Source of the DNA: Leptospiraceae bacterium
Lineage (GTDB): Bacteria > Spirochaetota > Leptospiria > Leptospirales > Leptospiraceae
NCBI GenBank assembly: GCA_024233835.1
Contig: JACKPC010000002.1
Location: 1,077,001 to 1,141,000 of the forward strand
Direction of reading: 5' to 3'
DNA: 64,000 bases
Of this stretch, positions 27,549 to 35,419 are shown one piece after another; the first letter of the stretch is position 1, and the number at the start of each line of letters is the position of its first letter. A program made the translations under genes and the position numbers. The notes under the pieces were generated by a model. It saw only the letters and a program-made list of their open reading frames with translations. It was not told the DNA's origin and made no database searches.

Positions 27549-30500
27549 TCAAATATTCACATTTTCTTTTAAAACAGGTAATGAAAACTTCTGGTATAAA
27601 TTATCTTTATCTACTCCCGGATTTTGCAGACCCTTCGTTCTTTCCGAAACTTCTCGAAACACATATTCTCGCAATTCATCCGTAGATATAAAACCGTCTC
27701 CGTCGATATCCGCCTTTCCTTTAAAAGCATTAAGGATAGCCTCTGTAAAAAGACCATTCTTATAAGCAGGGTGCTCATAAGAAGCTTCTCCTCCTCTTGA
27801 AGAAGAAAGTATGATTGAACCGGTTCTACGAAAAATATCACTATAAATAAATCTATCTTTTACCAATAAATATTTACGTATTCTTTCTGAACCAAAAGCT
27901 TTTCGTCGGGGTGAACTTACGGAAGCCGGATCAGAAAAGATATTTCTTGCCACAAAGCCTCTTGAGTGAAATAACTCTTGAGTTCTGAGCATATACTCTT
28001 CATCCGGCTCACCGGATTCGCAGGTATCAAGAAGCATCAATTTTTTTCGGGCCGATATACCAGTTAAAAGGTTTTCAATCATGGAAAAATCAGCCGCTGT
28101 TTTTTCAAGATTCTCGATATCCGTTTCATGGGTTAAATAATAGTACCTCGAATCATTCTCACCTTTTAGTTTTGCATGAAGACCGTGTCCCGATACGAAA
28201 AGTATCACTATATCATCTACATCTGTATTTTCTAAAAAACCTTTTGACTGTTTTATATTTCGGATATTTACCTGTTCATTTATTAAACAAAGAGTAGAAA
28301 CCTTTTCATAAGACTCTTCCATACTGAGAAAAAGTTTTTGTAAATCCAAAACATCCTTATGAGCAAATTGCAGATTCGGAAGCTCTTCCGAAGTATTTCT
28401 ATACTCCGAAACTCCGAAACCCATGAAATACAATTTGGGCTTCTTCTTTCCGAGATAATGGGCATGAGTCAAAGCCCGGAGAGATTCAAAACCTTTCTCA
28501 TTTCGGACAGATACTTCTATCTTATTATTCCCTGTAGATAACTGAATTTTTTCAGTTACTCTATATTTGTTCATATTCAGGGGTTTTCCCTCGCTATAGA
28601 CAGGTACATCATTTACATATATATTATAATTTTTTAATATACTTTGTTTGTCTTCAAACTGCAAACGGAGCTTTAAGAACTTTTGAAAATCCTTTTCATT
28701 CCCCTCTTCTCCCTTATCTGCGAGTCTCTGTCGATTTAATATCTTCACTTCGGGTAGAGAAATTTTTTCTATCTCCGGGGGAATCTCATAGCCTAATTTT
28801 TTCCAGCGTTTCAAATACTGTTTTTCTAAGTGTTCTATAAGTTCCTTATCCTCAGAGGCTAAATTTCGAAGAATGATGTCCGGACGATTATGACTTAAAG
28901 CAAATTGATCCACTCCATAAGCCGAAAGACCGTTCACTGCTGCTACAGCCTGAACTGCATTTCTTGAAGAATCAAAATAAGTTTCAGGTGTAAAAATAAA
29001 CCATTCTTTTTCATAAAAAGAAAATAGGGTAGCTACATTTTCTACAGAAGGAAATCTCCATATTTTCACAGTCCTATCCGGAGAAGAAGTAAAAAAGAGA
29101 TTCTTTTTCGGATGAAATTGTATTCCGCTGATTCTATCTTTATGAGCATATACTTCTTTATTATACTCTCCCTGAATGGATAGTATTTGTATCTGTCCGT
29201 TTTTGCATCCTAAAACCAGGTAAGTTCCGCAGGGAGAAAGAGAAATACATTCCAGGTTATTAAATACCTCTGATGGAATAGTATACAGTATTCTATAATT
29301 TTCATGTTTTCGAATATCCGAAAAATAACCAAATCGCCTTTTGTTATCAAAAAAAAATACCGTATTTACTCCCTGATAAGTTCCGGTTTGTATATCCATA
29401 ATAGATTTTGATAAGTAAAGACTATCTACAACATTTCCCTCCGGATCCAATATTGTTAAAATTCCTTCTTCATCCAGACAAAGCAATACGTCTTTTGAGT
29501 CATAGTTAAATCTCTGCATAGACAGAACTCTCGAATTTACTGTAAGAGTTTTGATTATTTCACCGGATATTGCACAAAGATAAATTTTATTTTCAGAATA
29601 TACAAATATTCTCTGCTCACAAAGACAGATTTTTTCGATAGGTTTCCCGAAAACCTGAAGTTTCTTTTCTTGCTTATATTCAGAACTCCAGATATAAACA
29701 CAACCATCCTCCATCCCCAGGTATAAAAAATTATCTGCATCCTGTAAACAAAGAGAATGAACCGGTTTAGAATAGGCTTTCATTTCAAACAACAAAAACC
29801 CGGGACGATTCCAGGTTTTCATAGTCAAATCAGAACTCCCTGAAATAAATATATGCCCTCCGGGAGAAAACATTAATTTACTAATATATCTTTTTTCATG
29901 GGAGCCAGTCTGAAAGGAATGAAAATCTCCCGTTTCAAGATCAAGCATATAAAAAGAGTCTGCATTTCCTCCGCAAAGAAGAAACTTTTTATCCGAAGCG
30001 AAATCAATACAATTTATAGATAAATCTAAAAAATACTCCTGTAATAGCCTACCCTCCGGACTATATAAACCCAGACCAAAAAGTTCATAGATACAGGCCA
30101 GATAGATACCATCATAAGAAAAACGTATCTCTTTTACCTGTCTTTCTACAGAAAAAGAAGATAAAATTTCTCCCTCTGTATTTAAAAGATATATACGATT
30201 ATTGTCAGGACTATAAATAGAAAAAATATCATTCTCCAAAGAACAAGTTATAGACCGAATTTGATGCACTTCCGAAATTTTAAACTGTTTTAATATTCTA
30301 AAATTCTCAGTAATTAAATAGATGGTATTTTTGTAGCTTAGTATAATTCTTTTTGTATCCGGAAAAATATCTATTGCATCTATCGAACTGAGTATTTTCT
30401 CTTTTCGAAAATGTCGATTTTTAATCTCGGAATAAACCAGAGTCCCATCAACAGAAAAAGAATAAAAGCCTTCCCTATTTCGGCTAAAACGAATCAATAA

Positions 30501-30683
30501 AACTTCAGTTGAATGAAAAAAATAATCTTTAAGAAGCTTCCCGTCAGCATTCCATAAAAGAATACTACCATCCTTAGATGCACTTAAGAAATACTTCCCA
30601 TCAGAAGAAAAACTCAGGGCTGTAACTTCTGAACTATGCCCATTTTGTATACTCAGTTCAAACTGAATTACATTAGTTTTCAA
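27549..30683 (-). CDS. WD40-repeat protein with caspase-like protease domain and EF-hand
   Basis: Protein of 1044 residues from a TTG start inside the end of the preceding 44-residue gene. About 600 residues of WD40 repeats (HSSEVTALSFSSDGKYFLSA, HKDRISGIQFHPKKNLFFTS and others) should form one or two propellers. From about 745 to 960 lies a C14 caspase/metacaspase domain with the histidine in SGHGLH (near 830) and the cysteine in LDTCESGE (near 885). An EF-hand loop DIDGDGFISTDE (near 1000) suggests calcium dependence. There is no signal peptide. Such orthocaspases usually cleave after basic residues and can act in stress death or proteolytic signalling; the role here is inferred. It is last in a four-gene operon. 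Confidence 0.88.
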   Translation of the reverse strand: MKTNVIQFELSIQNGHSSEVTALSFSSDGKYFLSASKDGSILLWNADGKLLKDYFFHSTEVLLIRFSRNREGFYSFSVDGTLVYSEIKNRHFRKEKILSSIDAIDIFPDTKRIILSYKNTIYLITENFRILKQFKISEVHQIRSITCSLENDIFSIYSPDNNRIYLLNTEGEILSSFSVERQVKEIRFSYDGIYLACIYELFGLGLYSPEGRLLQEYFLDLSINCIDFASDKKFLLCGGNADSFYMLDLETGDFHSFQTGSHEKRYISKLMFSPGGHIFISGSSDLTMKTWNRPGFLLFEMKAYSKPVHSLCLQDADNFLYLGMEDGCVYIWSSEYKQEKKLQVFGKPIEKICLCEQRIFVYSENKIYLCAISGEIIKTLTVNSRVLSMQRFNYDSKDVLLCLDEEGILTILDPEGNVVDSLYLSKSIMDIQTGTYQGVNTVFFFDNKRRFGYFSDIRKHENYRILYTIPSEVFNNLECISLSPCGTYLVLGCKNGQIQILSIQGEYNKEVYAHKDRISGIQFHPKKNLFFTSSPDRTVKIWRFPSVENVATLFSFYEKEWFIFTPETYFDSSRNAVQAVAAVNGLSAYGVDQFALSHNRPDIILRNLASEDKELIEHLEKQYLKRWKKLGYEIPPEIEKISLPEVKILNRQRLADKGEEGNEKDFQKFLKLRLQFEDKQSILKNYNIYVNDVPVYSEGKPLNMNKYRVTEKIQLSTGNNKIEVSVRNEKGFESLRALTHAHYLGKKKPKLYFMGFGVSEYRNTSEELPNLQFAHKDVLDLQKLFLSMEESYEKVSTLCLINEQVNIRNIKQSKGFLENTDVDDIVILFVSGHGLHAKLKGENDSRYYYLTHETDIENLEKTAADFSMIENLLTGISARKKLMLLDTCESGEPDEEYMLRTQELFHSRGFVARNIFSDPASVSSPRRKAFGSERIRKYLLVKDRFIYSDIFRRTGSIILSSSRGGEASYEHPAYKNGLFTEAILNAFKGKADIDGDGFISTDELREYVFREVSERTKGLQNPGVDKDNLYQKFSLPVLKENVNI

Positions 30684-30807
30684 ACTCTTCGTCTGAATTG
30701 AGTGGCTCCTGCTTTTTAATTTTTTTAGGAAGTATCCCTCTGGGCTTCAAATCGTTCAGCTCAATTTCCTCATCTTCACTTACTTTTTCTTCTTTATTTT
30801 CCGGCAT
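30673..30807 (-). CDS. Small acidic protein of 44 residues
   Basis: An ATG at 30807 preceded by GGAGGG with a 4-base gap opens a 44-codon frame beginning MPENKEEKVSEDEE and ending NSDEEFEN. It overlaps the stop region of the glycosyltransferase by 14 bases, and its own end overlaps the TTG start of the caspase gene by 11 bases. The strong ribosome site and tight coupling argue that it is real, and its translation probably feeds the weak TTG start of the caspase gene. The protein is mostly charged and probably disordered. It might be a partner or inhibitor of the caspase; nothing in the sequence shows this directly. Confidence 0.6.
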   Translation of the reverse strand: MPENKEEKVSEDEEIELNDLKPRGILPKKIKKQEPLNSDEEFEN

Positions 30808-31588
30808 GATTCCCTCCTGCTTCTATATTTTTCTTTTTGTTTAAACAAGTTTCATATAACTTAATATATTTTAAAAAATTATAATAAGAACCTAAAATAG
30901 CAATCACTAATCCTACTTTCCCATCCAAAAATCCGAAACGCAGAATGTACATGTGAAAAAACTTCCATAAGGCTTTGGAAATAGAAAGAATCACTCCGGA
31001 AGATTTACCACTTTCAAATTTTTCCTTTGCAGCCAGACTCGAATACCTATCGATATACTTCAGATGATCGGAAATATTTTTGTAAGAGTAATGATGTAAG
31101 GGTCTCTGTAAACTACCGGTTTTGCCATCCAACAAAACTTTTTCATGAACTAATAAGCCGGAAAATTTACCTCTTGTTTTACGAAATAAGCGAACCTGCC
31201 GATTTGGATACCAACCCCCATGATAAATCCATTTACCCAGATAATAGGTTAATCGCGGAACAGAAAATCCATCATATTCTTCCAGAAAAGCAGAACTCAT
31301 AGAAAGAATTTCTTTTTTTAAAGCAATCGGAACCACTTCATCTGCATCGAGGGAGAGTATCCAATCGTTCTTTGCCAGGGATAAGCAATAATTTTTTTGA
31401 TTCACGTAATTATCAAATTCCCTGATATAAACACGGGCCCTGTATTTTTCAGCGATTTCGAGGGTTTTATCAGTAGAACCTGAATCTACGATAATGATTT
31501 CATCTGTAAAACTAAGGCTTTTTAAACAGGCCTCAATTTTATCCTCCTCATTTAGAGTGATGATACAAGCGGAAATCGAAACGCTCAT
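30794..31588 (-). CDS. Family 2 glycosyltransferase, LPS-core type
   Basis: Protein of 264 residues, the usual length for WaaE/KdtX-like enzymes. The GT-A nucleotide-binding core has ISACIITLNEEDKIEACL, IIIVDSGSTDKTLEIA and the metal-binding SLDADEV. A region with GWYPNRQVRLFRK follows, as in lipopolysaccharide-core glucosyltransferases. It would transfer a sugar from a nucleotide donor at the inner face of the inner membrane. Its ATG overlaps the stop of the upstream HATPase gene (TAATG). Why it sits in an operon with an HATPase protein and a caspase is unclear. Confidence 0.87.
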   Translation of the reverse strand: MSVSISACIITLNEEDKIEACLKSLSFTDEIIIVDSGSTDKTLEIAEKYRARVYIREFDNYVNQKNYCLSLAKNDWILSLDADEVVPIALKKEILSMSSAFLEEYDGFSVPRLTYYLGKWIYHGGWYPNRQVRLFRKTRGKFSGLLVHEKVLLDGKTGSLQRPLHHYSYKNISDHLKYIDRYSSLAAKEKFESGKSSGVILSISKALWKFFHMYILRFGFLDGKVGLVIAILGSYYNFLKYIKLYETCLNKKKNIEAGGNHAGK

Positions 31589-32274
31589 TACTGATAGCGT
31601 ATGCTTTTAAATCGGTCTGTAAATGGAATTTCAAGTCGAGCAAGGGTAATATCTTCTGAGGTGAATATCCGGAAAAAACGGGGATCTATCCCTTCACCTT
31701 TCAACATAATAACAATCAGGGCAAGACCGAGTCCGGCTCCTTCTGTATTATCTGCATTGTCTACGAAAAATAAGGCAATATCATCGTATCTCATCGCTTT
31801 AGAAAGCTTTTCTCGAATCGCCCGTTCTTCCTGATAAGCAATCGGTGTATTATTTTCCACCACGACTGTCATTCCATCAGAATTATGACTAAAGGTAACT
31901 AAACAATAATATCCCGAGCGTTTGCACTTATCTCCATATTCATCGAGGTTTTCTTCATTGAGGATCTTTTTATAATCCTTCATTCCGGAAGCATAAATAT
32001 CTTCATCGGTAATGTCCATGCCTCTCTCTTCAAAAAACACTCTTTTCTGGTTGGCTTTACAGGCGTTGATGGATAATTCTTTAATGATGGTGTAGAGCGT
32101 AGCAAGCATAGAAGATTTATTATAGCCATCTAAAATTTCCTCCATCTTAGTTCTTAAAATTACCTCTACGTCGGAAGACATCTTGAATGTTCGTATAGAT
32201 AATGAGTTATTAGAGAACTCCGAAATCTCTAACTCCTGTTTTATTGTATTTTCTTCGTACAAAATACGCCCCAT
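31588..32274 (-). CDS. HATPase-domain (anti-sigma/kinase-like) protein
   Basis: Protein of 228 residues. A GHKL ATPase domain is indicated by IIKELSINACKANQK (N box, near 70), VVENNTP (weak G1) and AGLGLALIVIMLKG (G2). No HisKA domain or membrane segment is present, so it resembles anti-sigma-factor kinases or a stand-alone ATP-binding subunit rather than a complete sensor kinase. AAGGGAA precedes the ATG. It leads the operon that continues with a glycosyltransferase, the 44-residue protein and the WD40-caspase. An Hpt-like gene is divergently transcribed from the same 159-base gap. Confidence 0.75.
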   Translation of the reverse strand: MGRILYEENTIKQELEISEFSNNSLSIRTFKMSSDVEVILRTKMEEILDGYNKSSMLATLYTIIKELSINACKANQKRVFFEERGMDITDEDIYASGMKDYKKILNEENLDEYGDKCKRSGYYCLVTFSHNSDGMTVVVENNTPIAYQEERAIREKLSKAMRYDDIALFFVDNADNTEGAGLGLALIVIMLKGEGIDPRFFRIFTSEDITLARLEIPFTDRFKSIRYQ

Positions 32275-32433
32275 TTCCCTTTATATGTCTTTAAGCATAT
32301 TATACTAGCAAAAAAAATCAATCCCCTTTTTTAATAAAGAAACCGAAAGCATATAAAAAGATTTTTCAAATTATACTTGAGAATTTTTTTTTATTCTATT
32401 CTCTGTTATAAAAAATAAACTTGGGAGAAAATT

Positions 32434-32784
32434 ATGTACGTAGATTGGACAAGAATTAAATCCTTTGCCAATGAAGATGATCCGGAAGATCTGGAATGGT
32501 TAAAAAGCATGATCCAAAATTTATTCGAAAACACACTTGAAAGATTAAATGAACTGGATTCTCTCATGGAAAATCGGGATCTGGCTAAAATACAGTCCCT
32601 TCTTCACCAGTTAAAAGGCGTAGCTGCCAACTTCGGACTGGTCATCTTGCAAAACCAATGTATCAGGGCTGAAACCGAGGCGAAAGAAGGAAATCAGGAA
32701 AAATCTATTGAAGAATCTAAAAAAATAAGAGGAATCTGGGAAGATACCCGTATTGAATTACAAAACCGATACTTCCCTTCCTGA
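32434..32784 (+). CDS. Hpt (histidine phosphotransfer) domain protein
   Basis: Protein of 116 residues, a single four-helix Hpt domain. The conserved LLHQLKGVAANFG (about 67-79) carries the phospho-accepting histidine. Such proteins relay phosphate between receiver domains of hybrid kinases and response regulators. GGGAG stands before the ATG. The divergent neighbour is an HATPase protein and the convergent neighbour a GT-B-like enzyme. Possible partners in this window are the receiver-kinase at 23126 or a phosphorelay elsewhere; this is inferred. Confidence 0.88.
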   Translation: MYVDWTRIKSFANEDDPEDLEWLKSMIQNLFENTLERLNELDSLMENRDLAKIQSLLHQLKGVAANFGLVILQNQCIRAETEAKEGNQEKSIEESKKIRGIWEDTRIELQNRYFPS

Positions 32785-32786
32785 AA

Positions 32787-34181
32787 TTATGGATTCAAAG
32801 CAATTTCTACAGCTTTTCTACTTCCATTGTAAATACCATCTTTCAGGTTTCTTTGAATACAATCATTCATCCTTTTTAGTACATCGTTCTTTTTACTAAG
32901 AAGATCAAACATTTCCACGGCATGTTCAACTTCCCGGCATTCTATTGTACCTTCCCCTAATTCCATAGAACGGGAAGCTGAAGCTGCTTCATGGTCTCCA
33001 ACTCTGCGGATAAATATTTTGGGAATCGGAAAAAAAGCCAGCTCGGAGGGTTTGGTAACCAGAACATCTGCCACCCGAATCAAGTAATCTGTAGCCAAAA
33101 ATGCCGTATAATAACTGGCAAAATGGAAAACTGTCACCGGTTTCTTGGGCTCTTCATTTTTATCCAATTCATAATTTCTACAGAAATGAGATAACGATAC
33201 ACTCTCATTGATAATATCAAAATCAATTTCCAGTTCTTTAAGTTTTTCTATAATTTCATTATAAAAATCAACATGATCCCCGGTATTTAAAAGTAGAGAA
33301 ATCTCACCGTTCTTCAAGCGAGCAGCTATCTTCTCAAGAAGAGTCATGGTATATTTCTTTTGGGCTCCCGCTCCTCCAATCGGAAGTAAAAACCTCTTGG
33401 GTTTTGAAGACTCAATACGTTCAATTCTGGCAGCTGTATCCTCTTCCAGATGTGTCAGGATGGGTTCCGAAACCCAGTGTCCGGCTACCATTAAATTTTC
33501 TTTCGGTACTCCCATATTTATAAATTTCATATAAGAAGAAGGACTCTGAACCAGATTTAAAGCACCGGGCACCAATAAATAGTATTGGGGAAAATTATCA
33601 GGAATTAAGTGGATCACCCTCGAAAAACCCGCTGCAACAGCCACCTGCCCATTAATCGGATAAGTAGATAAATAGGGAAGTTTGGGAGAAATTCCGGATA
33701 CCAACCTTTTATATTCTTCGGCCAGGGTTACTGACAAAAAGAGAGAATTGGCATTTCCCTGTGAAGTAAGTTGTCCCCAGAGCCATTCAATAATTCCACC
33801 ATTCTCCGAAGATAGACGACTCAGATAACTATAGACTCCATCAATTTCTTTAATGGCTCTCGCTTCATTAGAATCAATGGCTAAAATATCATGCAGTATA
33901 GTTCGCTTTTGCTGAATAGAATGAGAATACAGAGAATAGGCCATGCGATGGTGTCCGTAACCCATGCGAATCGTTCCTACTATCAATCCATCCTGCATAG
34001 ACTTCCCTTCTCCCATAGCTACCACTTCCAGACCTTTTAAAAAATCAGCATCCTTTGCAGATAATTTAAGTTCCTCTTTATCTGAAATTCCATAACGAAA
34101 TAAAATGGTGGATTTAAGTAGAGTAATGTAGTAGCGAGAAAATTGATCAATTTTGATTCCAAAAAGATTATCTGTATTCAT
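32787..34181 (-). CDS. Putative GT-B glycosyltransferase (MurG/MGDG-synthase-like)
   Basis: Protein of 464 residues. Features that recall the GT28 family are GTIRMGYGHHRMAYSLYS (about 87-104), similar in position to the GxGGH loop, FLLPIGGAGAQKKYT (about 262-276) between the two Rossmann halves, and a C-terminal VLVTKPSELAFFPIPK followed by an acidic, glycine-rich loop. No signal peptide or membrane helix is seen. The donor and acceptor are unknown. It is possible that this is a spirochaete-specific protein of unknown function with only the fold in common. AAGGAA precedes the ATG. Confidence 0.5.
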   Translation of the reverse strand: MNTDNLFGIKIDQFSRYYITLLKSTILFRYGISDKEELKLSAKDADFLKGLEVVAMGEGKSMQDGLIVGTIRMGYGHHRMAYSLYSHSIQQKRTILHDILAIDSNEARAIKEIDGVYSYLSRLSSENGGIIEWLWGQLTSQGNANSLFLSVTLAEEYKRLVSGISPKLPYLSTYPINGQVAVAAGFSRVIHLIPDNFPQYYLLVPGALNLVQSPSSYMKFINMGVPKENLMVAGHWVSEPILTHLEEDTAARIERIESSKPKRFLLPIGGAGAQKKYTMTLLEKIAARLKNGEISLLLNTGDHVDFYNEIIEKLKELEIDFDIINESVSLSHFCRNYELDKNEEPKKPVTVFHFASYYTAFLATDYLIRVADVLVTKPSELAFFPIPKIFIRRVGDHEAASASRSMELGEGTIECREVEHAVEMFDLLSKKNDVLKRMNDCIQRNLKDGIYNGSRKAVEIALNP

Positions 34182-34246
34182 AATTCCTTCTTTTTTTTTA
34201 TCGTTTCAGTTTATAAGTAAACCCTCAAAAATAAACAGGATATATC

Positions 34247-35419
34247 ATGTTCCGGTTCCTATTTGTAGTCTTTGCAGCTTACCTTTTCTTCCCGGCTTAT
34301 TATGCCTATTTCATTGCAGTATTATTTTTAGGCTTCATGTTTCAAATTCTTTTTCATCCTCGCTATTTGAAAATCAGTTATTATCGTATAATTTCTTATC
34401 GCTACTGGGAATTCTGGCCGGCTCAAATTTTCTACCTGCCCTTAATATTCATAATCTCATATCTTTGCTTCCATTATCGTTTGTTTCCGAAATTTCTGAG
34501 TCTTGTGAATCCCTGTTTCCCATTTGGAGGTTTAAGTTTTGATTCAAAATATAAAATGCTCCTACCTTTTCAAATAGCTCCAGACTATATCGCCCAAACC
34601 CTTTATATTTCTCCGAGTTCAGAAAAGGAAGAAGCTATTAAAAATATACAAAATACCTTTTCTTATCCCTTCGTTGTAAAACCCGATAAAGGACACAGGG
34701 GGAACGGTTTTAAGATTATTCGTTCTCCCTTAGAATTAGAAGCCTATCTCAACAATGCAAAACAGGCATTCCTGGTTCAGGAATATATTCCCTATCCTCT
34801 GGAATATGGTTTCTTTTACATTCGCCTTCCCTATGAAACCAAAGGTTTTTCTCCTTCAATTACTCGAAAAATACTGAGTGAAATAAAGGGAGATGGAATT
34901 TCCAGCCTTGAAAAACTTATTTTTCAGGATCCGAGGAGCCGGTACTTGAGTTCAATATTTATGGAACGTAATAAAGAGAATCTTCGCCTGATTCCAAAAA
35001 AGGGAGAAACCATTGTATTGGGTAGGGCCGGAAACCATTGTCAGGGTGCTATTTTTGAAGATGGAAAAGAAGATATCCGGGAGAAAACAAAAGAAGTCTT
35101 ACTCCAGATCTGTGATTCCGTTCCGGGTTTTGATTTCGGGAGGATGGATATTAAATTTAAAAATGCAGAAAGTTTACAAAGTGGAAACGGATTTAAAATC
35201 TTAGAGGTAAATGGAACAGAAGCAGAATTCACCCATATATATGATAGAAAAAATAATCTTTTCTATGCTTATCGAGAATTATACAGGCAGTGGAATTTTA
35301 TTTTCCAAATAGCTACTATGAGAAAAAAGAAAGGAGAAAAGTCCAGAAGCCTGCTAAAGCTTCTGAAACTATATTTGAAGTTTTTTCTGTTTGAAACCAA
35401 AAAGACTCTATCAGATTAA
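34247..35419 (+). CDS. ATP-grasp enzyme with membrane-associated N-terminus
   Basis: Protein of 390 residues. Two or three hydrophobic helices occupy residues 1-85. An ATP-grasp domain follows: YPFVVKPDKGHRGNGFKII (about 142-160), VQEYIPYPLEYGFFYIR, and the metal-binding pair FGRMDIKF and FKILEVNGTEAEF. This fold forms carboxylate-amine or carboxylate-thiol bonds through an acyl phosphate. A cell-envelope ligase is plausible from the membrane helices, but the substrate is unknown. AGGA precedes the ATG. The 3' end overlaps the convergent greA stop by 4 bases. Confidence 0.72.
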   Translation: MFRFLFVVFAAYLFFPAYYAYFIAVLFLGFMFQILFHPRYLKISYYRIISYRYWEFWPAQIFYLPLIFIISYLCFHYRLFPKFLSLVNPCFPFGGLSFDSKYKMLLPFQIAPDYIAQTLYISPSSEKEEAIKNIQNTFSYPFVVKPDKGHRGNGFKIIRSPLELEAYLNNAKQAFLVQEYIPYPLEYGFFYIRLPYETKGFSPSITRKILSEIKGDGISSLEKLIFQDPRSRYLSSIFMERNKENLRLIPKKGETIVLGRAGNHCQGAIFEDGKEDIREKTKEVLLQICDSVPGFDFGRMDIKFKNAESLQSGNGFKILEVNGTEAEFTHIYDRKNNLFYAYRELYRQWNFIFQIATMRKKKGEKSRSLLKLLKLYLKFFLFETKKTLSD

